NCBI GenBank assembly: GCA_947495425.1
Contig: CANLYR010000021.1
Location: 1 to 64,000 of the forward strand
Source: an uncultured Aquimarina sp.
Lineage (GTDB): Bacteria > Bacteroidota > Bacteroidia > Flavobacteriales > Flavobacteriaceae
Direction of reading: 5' to 3'
Length of the DNA stretch: 64,000 nucleotides
Below, piece by piece: positions 45,789 through 52,968 of the stretch. The notes beneath the pieces were generated by a model. It saw only the letters and a list, made by a program, of their open reading frames with translations, was not told where the DNA came from and did no database searches. Within the stretch, counting starts at the first letter, position 1, and the number at the start of each line of letters is the position of its first letter. A program made the position numbers and the translations under genes.

Positions 45789-46388
45789 CTAATACTTTTT
45801 TAAAATTTGACCTGTTATGTTTTCGGTTAATGATTGTGAGTACATTTTTATAGCTTCTTCAATAGGTATCGGAAAATATCCAGCAAACTTTTTATCTTCA
45901 GGAAAATCTCCGGCAATGGCTCCTGGGGCAACTACATTGAGACGAATACCACGCTCTAACTCATTTGAAGCAGCATTTACGAAACTATGTATAGCTCCGT
46001 TGACTAAGGATAGTGCTACGGCACCAGGTTCATAATGTTCTGCAAGAATTCCTGTTGTTAGTGTTATAGAACCATTATTATTTAGAAACTCTTTAGCTAT
46101 ATTTACAACGTTTACCTGGCCCATAAGTTTACTTTTGATTCCTATGTAATAATCTTCTTCTGTGAGATCTGATAATGGTTTCCATGAAGCTGTGCCAGCA
46201 GCATTGATGACTGCATCAAGTTTTGGAAGTTTTTCAAATAATGCTTTAATATTATTTTTATCTGTAATATCTACCGGATGGGTAGTGCTATTTCTATATG
46301 CGCCAAAAATATGGGTATACTCTTTTTTTAGATGTTCATATATTGCTTTACCAATGGTGCCACTGGCGCCTATTACTAGTATTTTCAT
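45789..46388 (-). CDS. Atypical short-chain dehydrogenase
   Basis: 199 residues with the SDR Rossmann start ILVIGASGTIGKAIYEHLKK and VINAAGTASWKPL (NAAG). The usual catalytic YxxxK is absent: the corresponding stretch reads ALSLVNGAIHSFVNAASNELERGIRLNVVAPG. This is the pattern of a short-SDR subfamily found in many bacteria; catalytic mechanism uncertain. NADPH use is suggested by FGAYRNST after the second strand. Follows the ArsR gene by 40 bases. Confidence 0.88.
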   Translation of the reverse strand: MKILVIGASGTIGKAIYEHLKKEYTHIFGAYRNSTTHPVDITDKNNIKALFEKLPKLDAVINAAGTASWKPLSDLTEEDYYIGIKSKLMGQVNVVNIAKEFLNNNGSITLTTGILAEHYEPGAVALSLVNGAIHSFVNAASNELERGIRLNVVAPGAIAGDFPEDKKFAGYFPIPIEEAIKMYSQSLTENITGQILKKY

Positions 46389-46428
46389 AATTATATATTT
46401 AACTTTATAAATATGTTTTTTAAATTTT

Positions 46429-46740
46429 TTAGAGTTCTTTGTTTAGAGTATTCAAATAGTTTTTGATTGCTTCTTCATTTCTTTTGAAGTAGGTCCATTT
46501 ACCATATCGGGTAGTAATTAGTAATCCTGCCTTATGCATTCCTGATAAATAATGAGAAATTGTAGGTTGAGATAAACCAGATTTATCCTGAATGTATTGC
46601 CCGCAAACGCCATCATTAAAATGGCCAAGATCTTTATGTGGGGGGAAATTTGCTTCAGGATCTTTGAGCCACTTCAAGATATCAAGCCTAGTTGCATTTG
46701 ATAGCGCTTTATTTATTTCAAGAATTTTTTTGTCTGTCAT
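46429..46740 (-). CDS. ArsR-family transcriptional regulator
   Basis: 103 residues, winged helix: ALSNATRLDILKWLKDPEANFPPH, SGLSQPTISHYLSGMHKAGLLITTRYGKWTYFKRNEEAI. It has a single Cys in GVCGQYIQ, so metal sensing is unlikely to be the classic ArsR type. First gene of the run towards the racemase gene; autoregulation is likely. Confidence 0.9.
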   Translation of the reverse strand: MTDKKILEINKALSNATRLDILKWLKDPEANFPPHKDLGHFNDGVCGQYIQDKSGLSQPTISHYLSGMHKAGLLITTRYGKWTYFKRNEEAIKNYLNTLNKEL

Positions 46741-46869
46741 TTAACAAATATACATATTTAATTTTATAAATATGATGCTTGGTATAAAAATGATGAATGC
46801 AACAAAATTTTGAGATAATGGTCTCCTTGATTATGTTGTTATTTGTATCGCAGTTTTAACGTCACAATT

Positions 46870-46917
46870 AAAGCACTTATCTTAAAACGTATATCGATGA
46901 GTGCTTTTTCTTTTTGT
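46870..46917. repeat. Hairpin with T-run upstream of the methyltransferase gene
   Basis: AAAGCACT / AGTGCTTT arms with 22-base loop and CTTTTTG run, ending about 42 bases before the ATG at 46959. It looks like a terminator but no plus-strand gene ends nearby; it could attenuate the methyltransferase transcript. Confidence 0.5.
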
Positions 46918-46958
46918 TTTATACAAGAATAAAAAAAATATCAGTATTCTTGCTGATT

Positions 46959-48173
46959 ATGAATATTGTTCCGGACATAGATACAAAAAGATTGGCTGTT
47001 AAGTTAAAACCTTCGGCAGAAAAGATGGTAAAACGGGATCATCCATGGATTTTTGAGGATAGTATTATAAAACAAAATACTGAAGGTAAATCCGGGGATC
47101 TAGCCATAGTTTATGATAGCAAAAAAAATGTTTTTTTAGCCTGTGGTTTGTACGATCCACATTCACCTATTCGAATTAAATTAATACAGTTTAGAAAAAC
47201 CCTTCCGATTAATGAGGATTGGTTTGTTTCAAGAATTAATCAAGCGTATCAAGCAAGAGAACCATTATTGCAAACCGATACTAATAGTTATCGTTTAATT
47301 TTTGGAGAAAATGATCATCTGCCTGGTTTTATTGCTGATATTTATGATACTGTACTCGTAATAAAATTATATTCACACATTTGGTTTCCTTACTTGAATT
47401 GGATTGTACCTCAATTGATTGAAGTTTCTAAATGTAAGACTGTTGTAATACGATTAAGTCGATTGCTACAATCCCAAGGTGAACTTTATGATTTAAATGA
47501 TGGTAAGGTTATTTATGGAATCTTAGCTAATGATGTTGTTGTTTTTAGAGAGCATGGGGTTTTATTTTCGGCAAATGTAATCAAAGGGCATAAAACAGGA
47601 TATTTTTTAGACCATCGTCATAATAGAAAAAGAGTAGGGGCGCTTTCTAAAGGAAAAACTGTGTTGGATGTCTTCTCTTATGCTGGTGGTTTCTCTGTTC
47701 ATGCATTAAAAGGAGGTGCAACAGAAGTTATAAGCCTGGATATAAGTGCCCAGGCTCTAGAAATAGCCAAAGAGAATGCAAGCTTGAATGATCATAACGG
47801 TATTCATAACATCATTGTGGGAGACGCATTTGATGCATTACAAAATTTAATTAACCAAAATAAAGTATTTGATATTGTTGTAATCGATCCTCCTTCTTTT
47901 GCAAAACGGGAACGCGAAATCAATAGAGCTAAAACAAGCTATTCTAGATTGGCAAAATTAGGAACCCAATTAGTTGCTTCAAATGGAGTTTTGATATTAG
48001 CATCTTGCTCTTCTAGAATCTCTGCAGAAGAGTTCTTTTCTATTTCTGAAGCGTGTATTTCAAGATCAGGTAGACATTTTGAAATATTAGAAAAAACATA
48101 TCACGATATTGATCACCCAATAAATTTTGCAGAAGGTGCATACTTAAAATGTGGGTATTATAGATTACGATAA
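46959..48173 (+). CDS. RlmI-like class I SAM-dependent 23S rRNA methyltransferase
   Basis: 404 residues from ATG 46959 (MNIVPDIDTKRLAVKLKPSAEKMVKRDHPWIFEDSI); an upstream TTG frame is not needed. N-terminal PUA domain (about 10-80) then a Rossmann methyltransferase: LDVFSYAGGFSVHALKGGA (SAM site), FDIVVIDPPSFAKREREI (motif IV DPPSF). In E. coli RlmI makes m5C1962 in 23S rRNA; the bacterial family also contains RlmK-like domains. Family call is firm, target base is inferred. Confidence 0.9.
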   Translation: MNIVPDIDTKRLAVKLKPSAEKMVKRDHPWIFEDSIIKQNTEGKSGDLAIVYDSKKNVFLACGLYDPHSPIRIKLIQFRKTLPINEDWFVSRINQAYQAREPLLQTDTNSYRLIFGENDHLPGFIADIYDTVLVIKLYSHIWFPYLNWIVPQLIEVSKCKTVVIRLSRLLQSQGELYDLNDGKVIYGILANDVVVFREHGVLFSANVIKGHKTGYFLDHRHNRKRVGALSKGKTVLDVFSYAGGFSVHALKGGATEVISLDISAQALEIAKENASLNDHNGIHNIIVGDAFDALQNLINQNKVFDIVVIDPPSFAKREREINRAKTSYSRLAKLGTQLVASNGVLILASCSSRISAEEFFSISEACISRSGRHFEILEKTYHDIDHPINFAEGAYLKCGYYRLR

Positions 48174-48191
48174 AAAAGGATACTCTTATAT

Positions 48192-48227
48192 AAAAAAAGG
48201 GATGGACAAAATTGTCTATCCCTTTTC
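48192..48227. terminator. Bidirectional terminator
   Basis: AAAAAAGGGATGGACA / TGTCTATCCCTTTT with loop AAAT, between convergent ends at 48173 and 48253. Confidence 0.8.
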
Positions 48228-48252
48228 AGTAAAGGTATGCTGGAAATAAGAA

Positions 48253-49083
48253 TTAGTTTGATGACAATAAAGCAAAAAACTTATCCATATTTGGTAGTAA
48301 AACTATTTTAGTACGTCTGTTAATTGACATATTCTCATCAGAATTATTTTCTACAAGTGGCTTATAACTACTTCTTCCAGATGCAATTAATTTTTCTGGA
48401 GCTACATTGTACTTGTTCTGAAGTTTTCTAACTATAGAGGTTGCTCTTTTAACACTTAAGTCCCAGTTATCCTGTACCACAGCATTACTGATGGTTCTTG
48501 GGTCTGTATGTCCCTCTACCATTACCTCGATACTTGGTTCTGAATTAATAACACTAGCTAATTTTTCTAAAATTCCGTTAGCTTTATCACTCACTCTATA
48601 ACTAGCCGTTTTAAATAGCATTTTATCAGAAATTGAGATCATTACAACAGTATTATCGATATTTATAGAAATATCGTCATCATTTTTTAAACTATCATCT
48701 AATGAACTTTTTAAGTTATGCGAAACTGCCAGATTCATAGAATCTTTTAGCGTAGTAGCATTTTGTAATTTAACGGGATCAACTTTGGTAAGTGTTTCTC
48801 TCATTTTTTCTTTGCTGTTGTTTGATATTGCAACAACATCATCTACCATCACCATTTGTTCATTGCTGGCATCTTTTAGAGAGTTAATTTTTGCATTGTA
48901 ATCTGCAACTCTGGCTTCGATCTTTGCAAATTTTCCTTCTAACTCATCTTTCTCTACAGAAGTTCTTTGTAAAGTACTACGAGTATCCTGTAATTCTTGC
49001 TCTAGAGCAACATACTTCTTTTTTGATACGCAGGATGTCAAGAGTATTCCTGACATTGCGATTAATGTAAACGATTTTTTCAT
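48253..49083 (-). CDS. OmpA-family lipoprotein, paralogue of the 13751-14617 protein
   Basis: 276 residues: lipid signal MKKSFTLIAMSGILLTSC (Cys18) followed by a helical stalk (about 22-110) and OmpA domain with LFKTASYRVSDKANGILEKL, MVEGHTDPRTISNAVVQ, WDLSVKRATSIVRKLQN and NRRTKIVLLP. Same layout and strong similarity to the OmpA lipoprotein at 13751-14617; EGHTDP lacks the usual N-V-P of the peptidoglycan-binding loop of its paralogue. Envelope anchoring is the likely role. Confidence 0.9.
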   Translation of the reverse strand: MKKSFTLIAMSGILLTSCVSKKKYVALEQELQDTRSTLQRTSVEKDELEGKFAKIEARVADYNAKINSLKDASNEQMVMVDDVVAISNNSKEKMRETLTKVDPVKLQNATTLKDSMNLAVSHNLKSSLDDSLKNDDDISINIDNTVVMISISDKMLFKTASYRVSDKANGILEKLASVINSEPSIEVMVEGHTDPRTISNAVVQDNWDLSVKRATSIVRKLQNKYNVAPEKLIASGRSSYKPLVENNSDENMSINRRTKIVLLPNMDKFFALLSSN

Positions 49084-49538
49084 GGTTATCTAATTAATTA
49101 TATATGATATCTTAACTACAGGCAGTTTCATTTATTGCTTCTACAATTATTAATCTTTTCATATGAATTACTTAAAAAAATGTTAACGAAAATGAATTGT
49201 GAAGTTTTGTTTAAAAATTTGACCGTGATTTTGCTAGATTATAAAATCAACAATCCCGGAGAATTAAACCCTCTAGAAGGAATTAAAATAATTGTCAATT
49301 TAGGGATAGTAATGCAATACTTATCTTCATTCCGAATTCATTCCGAAAATTAATTATACCCATAAATAAAGTTTTACGATGAGAACTTAAAACAAGTTCA
49401 GGTTTACGATTTTGATTTGTTGAACAGTTCAGATATAAATTAAATCAATTGTTTGATAGGATAACAATCATTACGATTTCTTGTGCTAGGCTAAATCATG
49501 TTTTTATATAAAAATCGTATGGTATGACTAATGAATTT
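49084..49538. other. Intergenic DNA upstream of the OmpA gene
   Basis: 455 bases without a credible gene; a short plus-strand frame (49135-49353) has no protein pattern. Contains the direct repeat TCATTCCGAAT TCATTCCGAA (49327-49347), which could be a protein site. Confidence 0.45.
49327..49347. repeat. Direct 10-base repeat, period 11
   Basis: TCATTCCGAA twice, one turn apart. Possible binding site; weak evidence. Confidence 0.35.
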
Positions 49539-50795
49539 TTAATTTTGAGCAGGTTCAGCAATATGTTTATTGATAATTTCTAGTAAATGATTTTTGGTAT
49601 ATGGTTTTAGTAGATAATCATTTAATCCTGCTTGTATAATTTGTCGATTTAATTGCGTTATATCGACTGCGGTTATTGCAATAATTGGAGTTTTGGTATC
49701 AAATTTTCGAATTCGTTTTGTAGTACCGATACCATTTAGTTTTGGCATATTAATATCCATAAGTATCACATCATATGTATTTTCCCTAACCAAATCAATA
49801 GCATCAAAACCATTGTCTATTGTGGTACAATTAAAGTTTTCTTTGGATAACATTTTGTCGGCTACTAATAGATTCAGTTTGTTATCGTCGACAACCAGAG
49901 CTTTTAGTTTGGAATCGTTAGTAATGGTTTCTGGGTTGATTTTGTCGACACTACTATATTTATCCTTATGAGTTTCAAAATCTACTAAAAAAACATATTC
50001 AGAACCAACATGATCATTATTTTGGATGATAATTTCACCTTGTAGCGTCTCTGCCAACTTTCTTACGATAGTTGAATTTAGACCAGTACCCAGATATGAT
50101 TTTTTTGCCTTTTCGACATTAATAAATTCTTGATAGATAGACTTTTCATCTTCTTTAGATATTTCATCCCCATCATGACTTATTTTAAAAGAAATCGTAC
50201 TTATATTTTGCTTTTTCTTTATCAAACTCACAGAAAAATTGACATTTCCGTTTTTGGTAAACCTTAAGGCATTGCTAATAAGATTCATCAAAATTTGGGA
50301 AAGAATAGCGGGATCTCCATTAACAAATCGATCAATTTCTGAGTCAAAATTAAAATGTAATATATTATCGCTGTTCTCTGTAGCGTAACTAAAGGAGTGT
50401 ACAAGGTTTTGAGTGATCTCTTCCAGATCAAATACTTCATTTTGAGAAGTAATTTCTTCAGCATCAAGATAATTTACATGCAATATATTGTTTATGAGTG
50501 TCAATAGATAATCGCCAGAGAACTTAAGAGACTTTAGTTTTTTATCATGTTTGAGGTCTGGATGATCATCTACTAGCAGATTTGTTAATCCCATGATCCC
50601 ATATAGCGGTGTCCTCAATTCTTGGCTAAGAATAGAGATGTATTTTTGTTGTAATTGAAACTGTTTATCGGTCTCTAGATGTAAAGATTGTAATTCTTTG
50701 TTTTTGTTGTTTAGTGTATTTTTTACTTTCCTATATGCTACAAACAAAAAAAGAATTATAGCTAGAAGTATTCCCCCGACTATATAATATGCCAT
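49539..50795 (-). CDS. Hybrid sensor histidine kinase with degenerate H-box
   Basis: 418 residues. One membrane segment (about 3-22), a short coiled linker, a HisKA/HATPase core and a receiver domain (about 292-412). The H-box reads ISILSQELRTPLYGIMG: the phospho-acceptor histidine of the usual SHELRTPL is glutamine (codon CAA at about 50620). The N-box MNLISNALRFTKNG is intact, the GTGL segment (SYLGTGLNSTIVRKL) is partly kept, and the G1 region (ISHDGDEISKED) has lost the D-x-G-x-G pattern. The receiver is complete: VVDDNKLN, DVILMDINMP, ITAVD and LKPYT with phospho-Asp. So it may be a pseudokinase whose receiver is fed by another kinase. No partner regulator lies next to it. Confidence 0.88.
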   Translation of the reverse strand: MAYYIVGGILLAIILFLFVAYRKVKNTLNNKNKELQSLHLETDKQFQLQQKYISILSQELRTPLYGIMGLTNLLVDDHPDLKHDKKLKSLKFSGDYLLTLINNILHVNYLDAEEITSQNEVFDLEEITQNLVHSFSYATENSDNILHFNFDSEIDRFVNGDPAILSQILMNLISNALRFTKNGNVNFSVSLIKKKQNISTISFKISHDGDEISKEDEKSIYQEFINVEKAKKSYLGTGLNSTIVRKLAETLQGEIIIQNNDHVGSEYVFLVDFETHKDKYSSVDKINPETITNDSKLKALVVDDNKLNLLVADKMLSKENFNCTTIDNGFDAIDLVRENTYDVILMDINMPKLNGIGTTKRIRKFDTKTPIIAITAVDITQLNRQIIQAGLNDYLLKPYTKNHLLEIINKHIAEPAQN

Positions 50796-50961
50796 GGTTA
50801 TTTTTTATGACAAAATAAGTGATATAAGATTTGTCTTACAAGTTTGTATACTTGTTTTTTTACAATAATATTCTTAATCTGAAAGTTTTTGCAGCGAATT
50901 AACATGGATAACCTCTACTATTATTTATCTTTACGTTTTATGAAGAGTAGTACATAGTGTT

Positions 50962-51609
50962 ATGAAAGCCAAATTATTTTTCATTTTTCTATTATTTTCT
51001 ATTGCTGTTTTAACAGCACAGATAGAGGGTCCGTCATCCTTACGAATTGATAGTAAAAGTAGTTTGAATACAGATAAGTATAGTCTATCTAATTTTGATT
51101 CTAAAATTGAATCTTCTTCGCTCTATAATCTGCCGGAAGAGTTAGAGGAGTATAGTCGTCGTAATAATACAGCTTTTAATATGACAGGTGATGATGGATT
51201 TATTAAGCCTAATACAGAAATGACTCCAAAATGGTTCAAAAAAATAGAAGGTGATCCTATGTCGGAATCAGAGACGGATGATGCGTATCTTGGCGATTTT
51301 AATAGTAATGGAGAATTTGTTAATTTGATATATAGGGATCATGGCATTGTTGATGGTGATGTTATTCGAATTTTTATTAATGATAATATTATTGCTTCTA
51401 GAGTACTTTTAAATGGTGATTTTCAAGGTGCTAAGATCAACTTAATAAAGGGTTTTAATAAAATTGTTGTTCAGGCATTAAGCGTAGGTGAGGTAGCTCC
51501 TAATACAGCCGAGTTTCATCTTTATGATGATCAAGGAAAACTTATCACAGGTAATGGCTGGAATCTATCCGTTGGAAAAAAAGCTACAATGGTAGTGGTA
51601 AAAAATTAA
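50962..51609 (+). CDS. Secreted protein of unknown function
   Basis: 215 residues with a signal peptide (1-20, ending VLTAQ). Residues 25-90 are Ser/Asn/Asp-rich and likely unstructured; from about 110 a beta-sandwich (YRDHGIVDGDVIRIFINDNIIASRVLLNGDFQGAKINLIKGFNKIVVQAL) ends with LSVGKKATMVVVKN. The GDVIRIFIN..I..RV pattern resembles carbohydrate-binding or Ig-like folds but I cannot name one. It stands alone, divergent from the kinase gene. Confidence 0.75.
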   Translation: MKAKLFFIFLLFSIAVLTAQIEGPSSLRIDSKSSLNTDKYSLSNFDSKIESSSLYNLPEELEEYSRRNNTAFNMTGDDGFIKPNTEMTPKWFKKIEGDPMSESETDDAYLGDFNSNGEFVNLIYRDHGIVDGDVIRIFINDNIIASRVLLNGDFQGAKINLIKGFNKIVVQALSVGEVAPNTAEFHLYDDQGKLITGNGWNLSVGKKATMVVVKN

Positions 51610-51693
51610 TTGGTGATCTTTAAAGTGAGAATTACTGATACTTTTTTGACTCGCTATTCTAAATTTTATAGATAAAATAAAACACACACGACA
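51610..51693. other. Short intergenic stretch
   Basis: Nothing recognisable between the secreted-protein gene and repeat copy C. Confidence 0.5.
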
Positions 51694-51832
51694 AGGTTGA
51701 TTTTACTCGATAGTCCTGCCTCACGCAGACATAGCGAGATTCAAATACTCCGAGGCTTACTTCGAAATCAAAAATCTATTTCTCACTAGTGCCTCTTGTG
51801 CTTTCCTTGAAGTTCTTTACTGAAATCAACCT
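51694..51832. repeat. Dispersed repeat copy C with terminal inverted repeats
   Basis: 139 bases bounded by AGGTTGATTT (51694-51703) and AAATCAACCT (51823-51832), a perfect 10-base inverted repeat. The core (about 51752-51822) is related to copy A at 145-210. It lies downstream of the peptide array on its strand and could also act as a transcript-end structure. Confidence 0.65.
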
Positions 51833-51863
51833 CATACTTTTATGCTATCAAATACTTAAATAT

Positions 51864-51998
51864 TTAGAATATATAGCGATTTGTAAGGATACGAATATGA
51901 TTTTCGTAATCTGGGCTACTTTGAGTAAAGCCCAAAAGCATTGTTTGCTTTCGTCTAGTTTCTCTTAACTTCTTTTTAATGCTCTTTAATGTTTTCAT
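51864..51998 (-). CDS. 44-residue basic peptide, diverged last member of the peptide array
   Basis: Frame of 44 codons, MKTLKSIKKKLRETRRKQ at the start, ending HIRILTNRYIF. Its first four residues and 15 bases of upstream DNA (CAAAAACCATCAATAATG against CAAAAAACAATAATCATG) resemble the five 28-residue frames before it; the rest differs. It follows unit 1 after a 60-base spacer in which the standard spacer is interrupted by the palindrome CCTGCCTACCGGCAGG on the plus strand. No homologue recognised. Confidence 0.45.
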   Translation of the reverse strand: MKTLKSIKKKLRETRRKQTMLLGFTQSSPDYENHIRILTNRYIF

Positions 51999-52058
51999 TA
52001 TTGATGGTTTTTGACCTGCCTACCGGCAGGCTGATTGATGAATTTTTATTCTGAATAG

Positions 52059-52145
52059 TTATCTGTATCGTCTTTTGGTATTCCAGATAAAACTTTTGGT
52101 AGCTGTTAATTTTTTTGTGATTTGATTGTTGTTTAAAGTTCTCAT
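52059..52145 (-). CDS. 28-residue basic peptide, array unit 1
   Basis: 28 codons, start MRTLNNN, end WNTKRRYR, no acidic residue. Compared with unit 2: S2R and G18S, plus three synonymous third-position changes (Leu13, Thr16, Thr23). Last 28-residue member before the 44-residue frame. Confidence 0.55.
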   Translation of the reverse strand: MRTLNNNQITKKLTATKSFIWNTKRRYR

Positions 52146-52186
52146 GATTATTGTTTTTTGATTGATGAATTTTTTATTCTGAATAG

Positions 52187-52273
52187 TTATCTGTATCGTC
52201 TTTTAGTATTCCAGATAAATCCTTTAGTAGCTGTCAATTTTTTTGTGATTTGATTGTTGTTTAAAGTGCTCAT
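52187..52273 (-). CDS. 28-residue basic peptide, array unit 2
   Basis: MSTLNNNQITKKLTATK followed by GFIWNTKRRYR. The coding part is identical in sequence to unit 5. The one-base insertion in this unit lies in the spacer, outside the frame. Confidence 0.6.
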   Translation of the reverse strand: MSTLNNNQITKKLTATKGFIWNTKRRYR

Positions 52274-52313
52274 GATTATTGTTTTTTGATTGATGAATTT
52301 TTATTCTGAATAG

Positions 52314-52400
52314 TTATCTGTACCGTCTTTTGGTATTCCAGATAAATCCTTTAGTAGCTGTTGATTTTTTGGTGATATGATTGTTGTTTAAAGTGCTCAT
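52314..52400 (-). CDS. 28-residue basic peptide, array unit 3
   Basis: Same peptide with Q8H and L13S relative to units 2 and 5; identical protein to unit 4 but with two silent changes (ACC for Thr23, CGG for Arg26). Confidence 0.6.
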   Translation of the reverse strand: MSTLNNNHITKKSTATKGFIWNTKRRYR

Positions 52401-52440
52401 GATTATTGTTTTTTGATTGATGAATTTTTATTCTGAATAG

Positions 52441-52527
52441 TTATCTGTATCGTCTTTTAGTATTCCAGATAAATCCTTTAGTAGCTGTTGATTTTTTGGT
52501 GATATGATTGTTGTTTAAAGTGCTCAT
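52441..52527 (-). CDS. 28-residue basic peptide, array unit 4
   Basis: Protein identical to unit 3; Thr10 is ACC where units 2 and 5 have ACA. Spacer to the next unit is 40 bases, as between all the others. Confidence 0.6.
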   Translation of the reverse strand: MSTLNNNHITKKSTATKGFIWNTKRRYR

Positions 52528-52567
52528 GATTATTGTTTTTTGATTGATGAATTTTTATTCTGAATAG

Positions 52568-52654
52568 TTATCTGTATCGTCTTTTAGTATTCCAGATAAA
52601 TCCTTTAGTAGCTGTCAATTTTTTTGTGATTTGATTGTTGTTTAAAGTGCTCAT
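52568..52654 (-). CDS. 28-residue basic peptide, array unit 5 (promoter-proximal)
   Basis: First unit in the direction of transcription. 28 codons, about +7 net charge (Lys11, Lys12, Lys17, Lys24, Arg25, Arg26, Arg28; no Asp or Glu). Preceded by AAACAATAATC before each ATG and by an inverted repeat at 52679-52699. No signal peptide, membrane segment or cysteine. Possible roles: antimicrobial or toxic peptide, nucleic-acid-binding peptide, or signal; none is shown by the sequence. Confidence 0.6.
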   Translation of the reverse strand: MSTLNNNQITKKLTATKGFIWNTKRRYR

Positions 52655-52678
52655 GATTATTGTTTTTTTTGATTGTTT

Positions 52679-52699
52679 ATACTTACTAGACGTAAGTAT
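52679..52699. promoter_or_regulatory. Perfect inverted repeat upstream of the peptide array
   Basis: ATACTTAC-TAGAC-GTAAGTAT, 25 bases upstream of the first ATG on the minus strand. A weak -7-like TACCTTTT (minus strand, 52727-52734) lies farther upstream, so the palindrome would be in the 5' leader or an operator. Confidence 0.5.
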
Positions 52700-52968
52700 T
52701 TATATTTTGTTACAGTACTATGTATAAAAAGGTACTATTTTAACAATTATTAACATTTAGATGTAAAAATAGGGGAGGTAATCATGTAGCTACAGGTTTG
52801 CGTTCGATATATCATAATCGCAATAGCCAAGATTTTTGTGTAGGAGATTTGATTTAATATGTGAATTGTATTATCTCTTTTTTATAAAAATATGATATCA
52901 AAAAATGGGTGTGTTTTAAAAAACCGGTGTTACGAGTACGTACGTTAGATAATAATACCACCAGGTAT
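52700..52968. other. Intergenic DNA, likely array control region
   Basis: About 270 AT-rich bases upstream of the array and downstream of the GNAT gene on the minus strand. No gene seen; weak promoter only. Confidence 0.45.

Larger units (their letters stand above)
52033..52670. repeat. Five tandem 127-bp units
   Basis: Units start at 52033, 52160, 52288, 52415 and 52542 (period 127, once 128). Units 2 and 5 are the same in their coding part, units 3 and 4 nearly so, which suggests duplication of pairs or gene conversion. Each unit holds one minus-strand 28-codon frame and a 40-base spacer; each also holds TTATCTG/CAGATAA arms spanning the end of the frame. Confidence 0.95.

Noticed and set aside
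49135-49353. 72-codon plus-strand frame upstream of the OmpA gene
   Set aside because: AT-rich chance frame, no family pattern, no promoter or terminator.
52033-52670. CRISPR array
   Set aside because: The 127-bp units are repeated in full with no unique spacers and no cas genes are near.
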